Assembly (NCBI RefSeq): GCF_000003815.2
Contig: NC_049997.1
Span: 2,828,647 to 2,864,694 of the forward strand
Length of the DNA stretch: 36,048 nucleotides
Source: Branchiostoma floridae
Taxonomy: Eukaryota; Chordata; Leptocardii; Amphioxiformes; Branchiostomatidae
Reading direction: 5' to 3'
Numbering within the stretch: the stretch's first letter is position 1; each line of letters begins with the position of its first letter. Shown here piece after piece: positions 18,877 through 29,382 of the stretch. Under the pieces are notes generated by a model. The model did no database searches. It was given only the letters and a program-made list of their open reading frames with translations, and had not been told where the DNA came from. Position numbers and translations under genes: made by a program.

Positions 18877-19029
18877 CCCATTAAGTGGGAAAAGGCATCT
18901 AATTTTCTCATTTGACTATCATCATTCTGTTTGCCTTCGACTGATGCAAGAACAGTAGTGAAGTCGTGCGTAAGGCCTGTTTGTACGGACATCTTGCATT
19001 TGTTATTATACCTACGTGGAGATATTATT

Positions 19030-19340
19030 TTTTGTGCGTGTCTGTCTGTTTGTGTTTGCCGGATTTTTTTTTTTATTCAGCATAACTCAAGAACCTCTTG
19101 ATGGATTACGATGATATTTAGTATATAGGTAGGTGTTGAGAAGACGAAGGTCAAGGTCAATTTTGTGCCGTTAGTATGTGACCTTTGAACAGCAGAGGAA
19201 CTTTTGTATCTTTTAACCTGGACATGCTATGGTCTTCATTTTTTTTGTGACAGATAGCTCGTGATGTAGGGAACAAGTGACACATGTTTAGGCCCCTATT
19301 AAACAGCTTGCTCTGAAACTGTAGGGGCGTTTTTTCACTG
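19030..19340. repeat. Probable interspersed repeat containing CATAACTCAAGAACCTCTTG
   Basis: The stretch with TGTCTGTCTGTTTGTG, then CATAACTCAAGAACCTCTTG and GAAGGTCAAGGTCAATTTTG has the look of a dispersed consensus repeat rather than unique DNA. There is only one copy in this window, so the call rests on general appearance and is weak. Confidence 0.25.
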
Positions 19341-19439
19341 ACGATTCTGTCCTTGTAATGTCTAATGCTAACTTAATTTGCAAATTGGTATTGTGTACTT
19401 CCTAGTGCAAGTTTTTACATGTCATCTCATATTACTAAA

Positions 19440-19662
19440 ATGTTCCTTTCTCCCTTGATACGTATCTCTTTAATCTGTTGAGTCTCCCATTTTCTTCAAA
19501 TGTTTGTTATTGTTGTGAATACGAGTACTGTACTGGGTCCCCAGGCAACGAATTCCACTCTATAATAGTTCTATCAAGGTACGAATATTTTACCACATCA
19601 ATTCTTGGATTATAACTTTGGTACTTTCTTGTCCTTGCCCGAGCTGGTTTAAGATATTCGGT
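19440..19662 (-). pseudogene. CR1/L2-group LINE C-terminal fragment, minus strand
   Basis: The minus strand reads YLKPARARTRKYQSYNPRID, then VVKYSYLDRTIIEWNSLPGD, the usual CR1/L2 ORF2 ending ('R......YSFFPRTI.EWNSLP'). It is followed by a frame break and LNRLKRYVSRE. The 5' part is absent because a separate LINE 3' end joins at about 19663. Confidence 0.65.
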
Positions 19663-19740
19663 CTTTATTTATTTATTTATTTCATCTTGAAACAGATGGG
19701 TAGCCCCTATTTCATCTTGAAACAGATGGGTAGCCCCTAC
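19663..19740 (-). repeat. LINE 3' terminus with (AAAT)n tail and duplicated end
   Basis: On the minus strand the 30-bp block AGGGGCTACCCATCTGTTTC...GATGAAAT occurs twice in tandem and then runs into (AAAT)n at 19664-19684. This sequence is typical of CR1-group 3' ends. The insertion is extremely 5'-truncated and interrupts the older CR1 fragment to its left. Confidence 0.6.
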
Positions 19741-20394
19741 AACAGTGCATAGTTGGTCATACATGTCAAATGTCAATTGTCATTGAGCAAGAGCGCCATC
19801 TTGCGATGAGCAAAGACCTGGTAACATTCGACGAACAAGTATACGTAGAATCGTCGATGAATTAAGAGACTCTTTTTTATACAACGACCGCTTTATTCTC
19901 ACCAAAGTTTCTGTTACTGTCTGTCATCTTCTTCAGGGCGATTCTGATTGGTTCACGTAACCAGTTCTGACTGGAAACGTTGTTGAGAGTGAAGCAATGG
20001 TTGTGTAAAAAAAGTACATAATCTACGACGAAAGTAGTCGTGCTGTAGATGCTACCAGTTATCTATGTTTAGCCTTGATAGTATAAAGGAAAATCCAACT
20101 TTGTGTGTAAATTTACACTTAAGACAGCAATAAGCACCTAAGAAAAGCTTAAGATTTTTATGAAATAAAACGTAAGGAAAATCATGTATTAGAATAGACG
20201 GCGATAATCTAGTATTCTTGCTAGAAACTGCAGTCAAACAAAAAGGCAAAATTTAATCAAAATAATTTCAATTGGTGTTGTAGGACACGGTTGGGCGTTG
20301 CTTACATCTTTGCTCATGTACATCTTTAATCAGACACCCTTTTTGACGGCACACACGTCCTCATTTAGGGTTATTTGTCGACGCAAGTATAGTC

Positions 20395-20596
20395 TAGTCT
20401 CTACCAGACTCCGGATCGCTGGAAATATCGTAGAAATGGAACAAATCAGAGGAGTAAGCCGGCCAGAGGAATATAACCGGCCAGGCAACAGCACGCAATC
20501 GCCCTGGGATCCCCTCCTGTTCACTGTCCGGTTATATTCCTCTCTATTTGTTCCATTTCTACGATTTTCCAGCGATCCGGAGTCTGGTAGAGACTA
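20395..20596. mobile_element. Mutator-like MITE with perfect 9-bp target duplication
   Basis: The element begins TAGTCTCTACCAGACTCCGG and ends with the exact reverse complement. The inverted arms match for about 55 bp (through CGTAGAAATGGAACAAAT) with small indels, and an inner block AGAGGAATATAACCGG is also inverted. AGTATAGTC lies directly outside both ends (20386-20394 and 20597-20605). A 9-bp duplication with long terminal inverted repeats is the hallmark of Mutator-like elements. At 202 bp, without coding capacity, it is non-autonomous. Confidence 0.85.
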
Positions 20597-20757
20597 AGTA
20601 TAGTCGTCCTTGGTATTTAAGACTACAACAAACCATGTCATTTACCCGACGGAAAAGCGAAGACATCAATTATTAGAAGTAGAGATGTCATCTAATTGTG
20701 TGTACTACGTCACAACCCTGGCTTTAAATATCCTCTGGCACGAAGGACGGGTTCTGG

Positions 20758-20860
20758 TGACGTCATAGTGCCGGAAGTGCGTTGTTGTCTGTGCCCAACA
20801 ATGTCCAGGTGTCCAGTAAACAGACTGGAAACAAATGCCTTCAACAAGTGAGGAAATGAC
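20758..20860 (+). promoter_or_regulatory. CRE and ETS sites ahead of a short exon-like frame
   Basis: TGACGTCA (20758-20765) is followed at once by GCCGGAAGTGCG, an ETS-type site. About 35 bp further, an ATG at about 20801 opens MSRCPVNRLETNAFN before a donor-like GTGAGG near 20850. The CRE-ETS pairing resembles a housekeeping promoter. The coding exon is speculative because no later plus-strand exon was found. Confidence 0.3.
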
Positions 20861-21194
20861 TAAATGGTGCCGAAACAACCTTCCAACAGTTGAAACAAGG
20901 GTATTCTATTTACTGAGTAGACACGATTTCCGAAACGTTAAGAAATTGATAACTTTAAAAATCAGAAAATTCTGAAGATTTTGAACATCATTAGCTCTTT
21001 GCTCCCTTCAAATACTAACGCCGTGACTCAGGATTGCAAATACTGATTGACCTCACAATATTATTACAAAGACCCTGTACATGTCCTTGAAATCGTTGCA
21101 CAGAAGTTGCGTCCTTTGTACGAAGATTCATTAGGTAAGATGAAAATCTAGGCACCTGTTAATGTTGTTGCAATGCGGGGTATACATTCTCACA

Positions 21195-21345
21195 GTGTAC
21201 ACACACACAAACACACACAAACATACCCCATCCCGCTTGGGCACACATGCACACACATACACATACCCCCTCCCAAACACACACATGCACACACACACAC
21301 ACACACACACATGCATACACACACACACACAAACATACATAAAAC
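21195..21345. repeat. (CA)n microsatellite
   Basis: Impure CA/CAAA/CATG-rich repeat across about 150 bp, with the purest run (AC)10 near 21290-21310. All overlapping open frames are repeats of His/Thr or Val/Cys and are not genes. Confidence 0.95.
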
Positions 21346-21383
21346 ACTAGAAAGGCCGACATTTGCTTGGGAGCAAATACAGC

Positions 21384-22419
21384 ATATTGCAATCCATCTT
21401 CATACAATAATAGACTCTTCCAGAACACCCCTATCTATGCAAAATGGACCAGTCTATGTGGCCCATTTCCCATTTATAGTGCTAAAGCTACCCTAATACC
21501 AAATTCCAGATCAGTTGGCTTTCTCATGACACAGGAAGCAAAAATGTACATTTTTGGTCAATAACGGCAAAAAATCCCAAATTTCACAATTTTTAATTGA
21601 TGAACACCATAGGTGTGAATAGAGCCCTGTGGCCACATACAGTACGCACCTTTATACCAGATTTCAGACCATTTGGTTTACATACATAGGCACAGGAGCC
21701 AAAAATAAAAATTTTTAGTCTAAAAATGGCAAAAAACCCAAAATTCAACAATTTAAAGTAATGTATCCCCAATGTGAAAATTAAGTACTGTGGGCACATG
21801 CCAGACACACCTTCATGCCGAATTTCAGGTCATTAGGTTTCTATACAAGGGCATAGGCGCCAAAAATATACATTTTTAGTCAAAAATGGACAAAAACTCC
21901 AAAATAACTAATTTTTGAAGTGGTCAGTGAAGAAAGCGTTGATGGGATCCTGTGCCTATACGTCCAATGCACCTATGTACCAAATTTCAGGTCATCTGAA
22001 TTCTATACAAGGTTATAGGAGCCAAAAATATACATTTTTAGTCAAAATTGGCCAAAAACCCTAAAAAAACTAATTTTTGAAGTGGTCTATGAAGAAAGTC
22101 TTGATAGGTTCCTGTGCTCATATGTCCAATGCACATCTGTACCAAATTTCAGGTCATTAGCTTGTAATACCAGGGCACAGGGGCCAAAATATATATATTT
22201 TGTCTAAAAATGACCAAAAACCCTAAATATCACAAATTCTAAGGCCTCTATTAAGAAAGTGAAAAAAACGCCTGGGGGTATTTGCTATCCCTGCCTCCAT
22301 GCCAAATTTCAGCTCATTTGGCCCCAAAATGAAAAAGTTGAATCCATTTGAAGATTTTGTCAGGAGAAACAAAGAAAAAACAGTATATTGCATCCATACT
22401 ATGTATGGATTGCAATATA
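21384..22419. mobile_element. 160-bp tandem-unit element with inverted ends and 3' hairpin (Helentron-like)
   Basis: Six units with a period of 159-162 bp are marked by a block close to CCAAATTTCAGGTCATTTGG at about 21502, 21661, 21822, 21984, 22144 and 22304. Each is followed by GGCACAGGAGCCAAAAATAT-like sequence and CATTTTTAGTCAAAAATGG. The array is bracketed by ATATTGCAATCCAT (21384-21397) and its exact reverse complement (22405-22418). The right end also folds into a hairpin of TATATTGC.ATCCATAC against GTATGGATTGCAATATA with a 3-nt loop. Tandem cores, a 3' hairpin and an adjoining microsatellite recall non-autonomous Helentron (HINE) elements, but that assignment is inference. Confidence 0.65.
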
Positions 22420-24400
22420 ATTAACACTAAACTACTACACAATTACAATACAGCAACAAAACAGCATTGCAAAAAAAACTTCGTCTGTTCTTTTGACAAT
22501 TAGTATTTAATCTCTGATATGGATTATTTCAAAATAATACTTTTAAAAAGATTTGTGAATATGCTTAAAAGAATGGAATAAATTATACAACATTTGCCAA
22601 TATTCTGACTCATGGTACTGACTCAAAATATCAAGACATCCATTCCAATCTGTAGCTTAAGCACTGTACATCTTTTACCAAAATTGTAATATTGGCAATA
22701 TAAATAGAGCACGTACCTATCAGATATGCATGTATACATGTTCTGTTACATTCTGGGCGACAATAAATACAGCAAATCTTAACAAGTACCTTCGGTTATT
22801 GATAATATATCTGATAATAGATCAATGTAACAGAACTCCAAGCAAAGGTTCGGCAACGGCTGTTTTGATGTGTTTAAGACGATTTGTAGGGCTTTTTAAA
22901 ATTTATTTTGTGTTTATATATTTCTTCATGCCCTTTTCTTTTTGTTGCTGGTTGACATGAAGAAAGTCGAGACAATATAGCATAGAAAGCCTGACAACAA
23001 CGCCGAAAAATACGTCAAAACAGCCGTAGCCAAACATCTGCTTGGAAAGCATTAGCGCAGACAACTTCTTGTATGATTGAGGATCGGAGTACCCTGGAGG
23101 CCATCGGGATCGGGCAGCTAGGGTAGCGATAACTCCTTCGGGCTTAAACTCCCCCGGAGTGCTAATGTGAGATTGTCGGGCTGACTGCCTTGGCTCCCCG
23201 AACAAAACTTGCTAACAAACCTCGCTAGCTACCCGGTCCTGTCTGGCTCCCAGGGTAGGATCGGAGGTCCGGTAGGTTGGTATGTCAGGGTAGAAAAGCA
23301 CAACCTGGTATGGTATGAAACACAGTAGTTGTGGCCTGTTCTGGGACAGCTCTAAGCTTGTCCTACCTTATGAAGCTGGAGACACCACGTGTTGATATCT
23401 ACACACTTACTGTAGATTACATGATGCATGTTAGTCTACAAGCTTTTGAGAAAAATTTGTTCAATTTTTCAAAGATAAATGTTCTGTTGGTTTATATTTA
23501 CAACAAGGCACACGTGTATCAACTCTGATTCCAACATGCAAATACATTTGAATACGTAGCATGAAGGGAGCAGACAAACTAGAAAACCGTGATTTTTCCA
23601 CTTTTTGTTTGTAACCATTTCTTATCGTTTCTTGGTAGAAAAGAAACATTATCTCTTGCATTTGCTGAATCTCCAAACCGACCAATATGGCCACAATTTA
23701 CAATATTTTGATACTCTGATAATGAATATTAGAAATTACAAGAATTTGCTATCTAGATAACCTGTACAGCCTTTAGAGAACTTATGTAACAATGCACACT
23801 TTTTGGTTTGTGTTACAAAACAATCGATGTACAAGCTAAGAATAGTCGTACCACCATCAAATGATGTGTACTCAGGATTGACATCAAAGATTTACAATAA
23901 TATGTCATTTGCAGCTCTCTTCATATATCACAGTAATGACTACATGTACTAAGCAATATAAAATTTGCATATTACCAATATTCATTTACATACGTGTCAT
24001 TTACTCCAGGAACCATTTGCTTGTCTGATGTTGTAGAATGTGGGCAGAAAAATGCAGCAAAAATGCTCGTACGAGGTTGCTAAGATTTGTCCCCTTCAAC
24101 TGTTAGAGACATCTAATAACTTCTTTACTTTTTTCATTGTTGTTAAAATCCTGACTTCAAAAGATTAGCACGATTGCCATTTAACTTAAATGTATTCACC
24201 ACTCAATCACTGAGTGATAAACACGATCTATACTGATTGTCTGTTAGGTTAAAAGGGAAAATTTAGACAACGTACAAAATCTAAAAGCAGTCTTCCAAAA
24301 GTCATTGATAACACTTGCCGTTCAATCAATAAAATAATTTCTCTTTTTCTGGTCATGAAGACTTAAACCAATAAAATGCTTTTTTTTTCTGGTCAGTTCA
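22420..24400. other. No confirmed gene; contains the 3' flank of the SAM gene
   Basis: AT-rich DNA with one GC-rich island at about 23075-23290 containing imperfect inverted blocks (TACCCTGGAGGCC and GGCTCCCAGGGTAGG). A 100-codon minus-strand frame at 23205-22903 crosses the island but shows no motif. The right end should hold the 3' UTR of the SAM-domain gene; I could not place its poly(A) signal. Confidence 0.35.
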
Positions 24401-24588
24401 TCACCCCGCTATGAGGTTGTACAATCTGGCACCCTCCTCTGGACAAACGATTTCCATCTCCCTCTTGGTCAGTCCGTGGAGGCGGTCAGCGTCCAGACCC
24501 TGGAAGGCATCGATACTGGACCTGCTGAAGCCGTGTTTCTTCATCCACTTCGCCACTTCTTTTGCTGAATAACTCTTATCCAGCGCTG
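24401..24588 (-). CDS. Terminal exon of a SAM-domain gene (EPS8-like C-terminus)
   Basis: The minus strand has an acceptor (TTCTTTACAG) just before 24588 and ends with TGA at 24403-24401. It reads ALDKSYSAKEVAKWMKKHGF, then SRSSIDAFQGLDADRLHGLT and KREMEIVCPEEGARLYNLIA plus a final Gly. This is a compact five-helix SAM fold sequence. The ending 'LTK.E...CPEEGAR.Y' is the pattern of the SAM/PNT-like domain at the C-terminus of EPS8-family adaptors, which link receptor signalling to actin regulators. The exon starts in phase with the T left by the exon at 30357-30296. Vertebrate EPS8 proteins continue for some tens of residues beyond this domain; here the protein stops at once. The EPS8 link is from the domain only, because the PTB and SH3 domains would lie outside the window. 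Confidence 0.8.
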
Positions 24589-24727
24589 CTGTAAAGAAAG
24601 TATTAGAAAGAAGTTTCAGTTCCAGTCCTTGTAATTAAAACGATTGTATCATTTTACCAGAAGTACTTTGAACTTTGAACTTTATTTATTTGCTTTAAGA
24701 CAACAAATGTCCATAGCAATATCATAA

Positions 24728-24999
24728 TAATAATAATAATAATCATCTGGTGTATTTTGCCAGCCAGTAGGTACCCAGTATGAGTAATGAGGCTGTTTAA
24801 CGTGGTCGAGGCACCTCCTCGAGCACGGGACCCCCGTTTTACGTCCCTCCCGGAAGACGATTTCGTGGAAACTTCGTGAGGCTACAGCAATCCGGACGTC
24901 CTTGGTTGGTCCCCCATCCAAGCACTGTCCGGACCGTCGCGTTGCTTAACTTCCGAGATCGAGGGATCGGGTGACCAACGCGCCACGCGGCCGTAGCAT
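24728..24999 (-). mobile_element. 5S rRNA-derived SINE nested in the LINE 3' UTR
   Basis: The minus strand from 24997 to 24881 is 117 nt of 5S rRNA-like sequence. It starts GCTACGGCC, contains CGATCTCGGAAGTTAAGCAA (box A region) and GTGCTTGGATGGGGGACCA (box C region), and ends near TTGCTGTAGC. It continues into a body with CCGGGAGGGACGT, GGGGTCCCGTGCTCGAGGAG and CATACTGGGTACCTACTGG, and ends in (ATT)7. TTATGATAT flanks it on both sides (24719-24727 and 25000-25008), a target duplication within LINE sequence. SINEs with a 5S head are known as the SINE3 class. The internal 5S promoter blocks look largely kept. Confidence 0.85.
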
Positions 25000-25147
25000 A
25001 TATCATAAACATAAAATATAACAATCACAATGAAAAAGAAACCATAAGAGTAACAATATTAAAAGTACCATAATGACAGACGGAAACAACATGAGAAACA
25101 ATAATAAAAACAATATATACAACAACAACGCACATAAAGGCAAACAA

Positions 25148-28100
25148 TCACGGAGCCCTCATCAGCTGCTTTTCTCTAACAACAGTTGCTAACTGGATAA
25201 ATTTTGCCAATTGTCTGGAGATGTGTGAAGTAGGGCAGTTTATTATTTCAATGAACTTGTGCGGGTTTGGGTGTTTGGAATAGTAAGGTGGAATATACCT
25301 TTTTCTCAGTGCATTCAAAAACGGGCATTCTAAAACAAAATGGTATTCGTCTTCTACCAGGTCAAGAGAACACAACTGGCACACTCTTTCCCGTTTGTCC
25401 GTTTTTGTGTGTCTACCCTTTTCTATGTTAAGCTGATGCGCTGAACATCTTATTCGCGCTATCGCTTTTGCTTGTTCGGAGTTATTTAGCAATTTTAGGT
25501 AGTTTTCAGCCGAGAAACCGCTCTTTATCATACTGTAGGTAGTAAGACGGCTACTGGTGGAGATTTCGTTTTTCCAAAGTGTAATAGCCTGAATCTCTAT
25601 TCGTTTCTTGAAAATTTCAATGAATGCGTTTTTATCACCTATGCTTTGGTTGTACCATGCTTCCCTTAATCCTAGACTGAACAATAAATCACGCACGTTA
25701 CTTATCCAATTTCCCCTGCCTACATTATCTAGTTCATACAACATTGTATAACGTTTCTTTGAGTACCTATTGTCATTCATTTCTAGTAATTTCAACCAAA
25801 ACTTTATAATTCTAATTTTTCTCAGGACACTGAGGGGGTGTCTCCCGAGTTCACCCCTCACTGCCGCATTAGGTGTGGACTGCCCGACCCCTAGATAAGA
25901 CTTACAAAATTTATTGTGTAGTACTTCCAGTTGATTGGCACTATGGAAACCCCATAGTTCACAGCAATACATCATAATTGGAAGAATAAGAGTGTCGAAC
26001 ATTTTAAACATCAAATCTGGAGACAACGTACCAAACTTGGCAATATTCTTTTTCATTATGAACAAGGCCTTGGACGCCTGTCCAGCTAACGTTTCCTGCG
26101 CCCTAAACCATCTGCCACTTGAAGATACGGTTATCCCTAGATATTTATACGTATTCACCACTTCTACCCTGCTTCCTGCATAGAACCACTTTTCACTTTT
26201 CCGCAATTTACCTCCCTTTCTAAAGACCATGACCTTCGTCTTCGCCAGATTTACTGCTAATTTCCATCTATCGCAATAGGAATTAAGGGCATTCAAAACC
26301 CGCTGTAGGCCCACCACTGAGTCTGAGCAAAGTGCGAGATCATCTGCAAACATTAGACTTAAAATTTCAGTATCACCAACCTGAATTCCTCTACATCCAT
26401 TCTGTTCCAGATGATTATCTAAGTCGCTTATATAAAATGCAAATAAAAAAGGGGATAGAATACATCCCTGTCTTACCCCCCTATGGCAACTGAAGGTCTC
26501 ACTCAATTCTTCTTTGACTCTAACACAAGATTTTACATCCTCGTATACTGCTTGAATTATACAGGAAATCTTCTTACTTATACCTCCCCGTACTAGCTTA
26601 AACCACATGTGTGCTCGATGAATACTGTCAAATGCTTTAGAAAAGTCGACGAATGCGACGTAGAAGCGTCCTTTTGGTCTTGTTAGGTACTTTTGTGTTA
26701 AAGCGTTTAAGCAGAACAGGTTATCCATTACCCCATAATTCTTCCTAAAACCCATTTGAGATTCAGTAAGCTTCTCTTCTTCCTGCATCCAGTTGTTTAT
26801 CCGTTTTTCTAGTACTGACAGGAAAATCTTACCGAAGACTGAAAGTAAAGTTATACTTCTGTAGTTATTCACTTTGTCCTTCAATCCTGATTTGAACAGT
26901 GGGTGTATTATACCGACAGTCCATTTCTTTGGAAAAACACCTAAGTCAAAACACTTGTTGAATAATGTTTTAAGATAAGGCGATAAAATCGAAATGCTCT
27001 CACGAAAGAATTCTGGTATCAGTTTATCTAAGCCTGGTGATTTTCCCGGTTTTAGATTCCTAACGCAGTGGATGATCTCTTCCTCCGTTATTTCCTTATC
27101 CAGATTGTCATTAGCATAACCCGTGTCGTGTGAAAAACTCTCTAGCGGTTCCGAGAAGTTTATATCTTCCTCATCAGAACTACTTTCTACCCCTCCAGCA
27201 TAGAGTTCCTCGAAAAAATTTGCAAATTCCTGGGCACTTATATTACCTATCGTACTTATCCTTTTGCTCCTTACAAGCGTCCAAAATTCTTTAGGGTCCC
27301 TGTGTAAATTTTTTAATTGTGTTCTAAGCTTCGCTGCGTGGGCTCTACGTTTTGCCTTGACCAAAGCTTTGTACTCCATCTTAGCTTGTTTAAAAACCTT
27401 CCAATTCTGTTCGCTTCGTTCCCGTCTATACTTATGTAGCCTTTTACTCGCTTCATGTTTAGTTCGTTTACAGTCCTTATCAAACCAGCATTTCTTGTTG
27501 GATACCGACTGTTTCCCTGACTTAACTGAGTTAGTAATTTTCATGCTCGCTGCCGCCGTTTCCAATGTTAGGCTGATTTTTTCGACAGCTAGATCTATTT
27601 CGTTTATTTCCAAGTCTGATTCTATTTCTCTCAAAAGCGTCTGTACAGTTTGCCCCTGCAGTGTGCTTCTAAACTCTTCTGCTCTGTCATGGTTCCACTT
27701 ATAACGGGTTGATGAGATGGTGTCTGAGTCGGGACTGGCTTCTGTCTTGGGTGGAAGACGGTTTCCGGTCGGTATTGTAAAAACAAGTGGTAAATGGTCT
27801 GACTCTATTTTGGTTTCTACCCTAAAATCTGTAATCTTTTCAAGCATAGTATCTTTCACTAACAGATAGTCTACCACACTTTTTCCCGGACTTCCCTGTG
27901 TGGACTGTGTATGAGTTTGAAAACATGTAAAACTGCCTATATCTTTGTCGGCAAACAGCCGGCCATTCACAATCCTCAAATTTGTAGCCCTACATAAATT
28001 AATCAAGTTCAGTCCAAAACTGTTTATATGTGTATCTTGAGACGTCCTCTGGGGTATAGCTGAGTCAGATGGGTAATTTGTTGGGAGAGGGACGAACATA

Positions 28101-28740
28101 TCATCATCATCTTTTTCATCAACATAGTCGTGTAAATTCCCAGTTCGTGCATTGAAATCTCCCATTATCATATAATCACAATCATCTAGTTTCGCAACGT
28201 ACTGTGACAATTCAGTTTCTACAATTTGGAAAACGTCCTCTATCTCATGAGCGGGTGATCCCGCCGGAGAAACGTACACCGTACCGATCAATAAGCTCAC
28301 CTCCGTTGAAGGAAGTCCTGTTTTTACGCGCACCAGATTATGTTGTTAGAGTTGCTGGGAAGGCAAGTAACCCCTTCTTTAATTTCTTCCCTGACATATA
28401 AGGCAATGCCCCCCGAATTTCTAATGGCTCTTTTACTTTTAATTCTGTTACTCGTATAAACAACAAAACCATCAACTGAGAAGTCGTCATTGTCGTTACC
28501 CCATGTCTCTTGTAGACCTACAATATCACATTCTTTTAGGAAGTTTTCAAAGTCTTCATCATGAAGTTTACTTTTGAGACCATGCACATTCCATGAGGTA
28601 ACTTTGATATTTCTGTCATGATCAAATAAAGTTGTAGGTATTGTGTCCTGAGTCTTGTCACTACAAGAAGTAAAATCTGGTATTACAGTCTCTCTGCTAG
28701 TCTCAAGAGCCGTATCTGTTCCGCAGTTCTGTGTTTCCAT
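25148..28740 (-). CDS. LINE ORF2: AP-like endonuclease plus reverse transcriptase (one frameshift)
   Basis: ORF2 starts with ATG at 28740 and reads 138 codons with endonuclease motifs: SWNVHG (catalytic Asn at residue 51), LQETW (Glu 78) and SGGIALYVRE. Near 28333 the frame is lost, apparently by loss of one G after the Trp codon of NNIIW, and continues for 1,061 residues. There, MGDFNART (about 60) and ESDHLP (about 178-180) complete the endonuclease. RT motifs are FVDFSKAFDS (about 561-570), RGVRQGCILSPFLF (618-631), MFADDLALC (661-669) and YKYLGITVSSSG. The C-terminus has C-x2-C-x9-H-x4-C at 985-1003. Endonuclease and RT perform target-primed reverse transcription. ORF2 overlaps the end of ORF1 by about 58 nt. 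Apart from the frameshift it looks functional. Confidence 0.9.
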
Positions 28741-29382
28741 CTGCTCGGCGGGATCCCTCGTCTGTGAAAATCCTGAGTTGACGTTGGTGGAATGCTCAAA
28801 GCGTCAGCATAGGATGTTCCTATACGCGTTCTCCCTTGTCGGTCACCTCTCAAATAGGCGATCATGTTCTTTGCGAGCAGAATTGTTCCACTCCTGTTGA
28901 GGTGTACGCCATCCGAGCTGAGATAGTGCGGACCGATGTTGTTGTTGTCTATGTACTGCCAGCCATTGTTCCTGCATACCTGCGCCACGCCCAGATTGAT
29001 GCGGCATGTCCGTTCGCTATCCCCATTGGCTCTCCCAATTATTCCAGAGAGTGCAATCCTTGCCACACCTGCCTGTTGGAGTGTCGTTGCCAGGTGATGG
29101 GTTTTGTTGATGATTACGTGCTCTGGGTCATTGTTGTTGTTTGTGCCGGCGTGTACGATCACTGTGGAAGGTTTTTCTTCTTGCAAGATTTTACGCGCCG
29201 GAGCAAGCAATTCTTCGATTCGAGCACCGCGATGGGTGAAACACTTGACATTGTTAAATCTTGACAGTTTATTTCCCTTCAAGTGTTTAATCATAGAGTC
29301 GCCTAAGATGACAACTTTTCCTGGGCCCTTGGCGTTGTAAAATCTAGACAAATATTTGTATGGAGTAATTATTGTACGTGCA
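28683..29382 (-). CDS. LINE ORF1: SGNH/GDSL-type hydrolase domain protein
   Basis: About 230 residues show the SGNH blocks in order: VVILGDSMIKH (nucleophile Ser 36 in frame numbering from 29402), THRGARIEEL, VIVHAGTNNN (86-90) and SSDGVHLNRSG (Asp 164, His 167). All four expected catalytic positions are present. CR1-group LINEs are known to carry such an esterase-like ORF1, thought to act in RNP or membrane/lipid handling, but its role is unsettled. I see no PHD finger, coiled coil or zinc knuckle. The open frame enters from a non-ATG position at the 5' junction, so an N-terminal part is probably missing. It ends after the ORF2 ATG in another frame. Confidence 0.85.

Noticed and set aside
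21131-21496. His/Thr- and Val/Cys-rich open frames
   Set aside because: Translation of the CA microsatellite.
22903-23205. 100-codon minus-strand open frame over a GC-rich island
   Set aside because: No recognisable motif or splice sites; composition changes within it.
24881-24997. Functional 5S rRNA gene
   Set aside because: Diverged from 5S in many positions, continues into a SINE body and (ATT)n tail, and is flanked by a target duplication.
25148-28740. ORF2 as a host endonuclease or telomerase-like gene
   Set aside because: Endonuclease, RT and C-terminal Cys/His motifs in this order, with a tailed 3' end, define a LINE.
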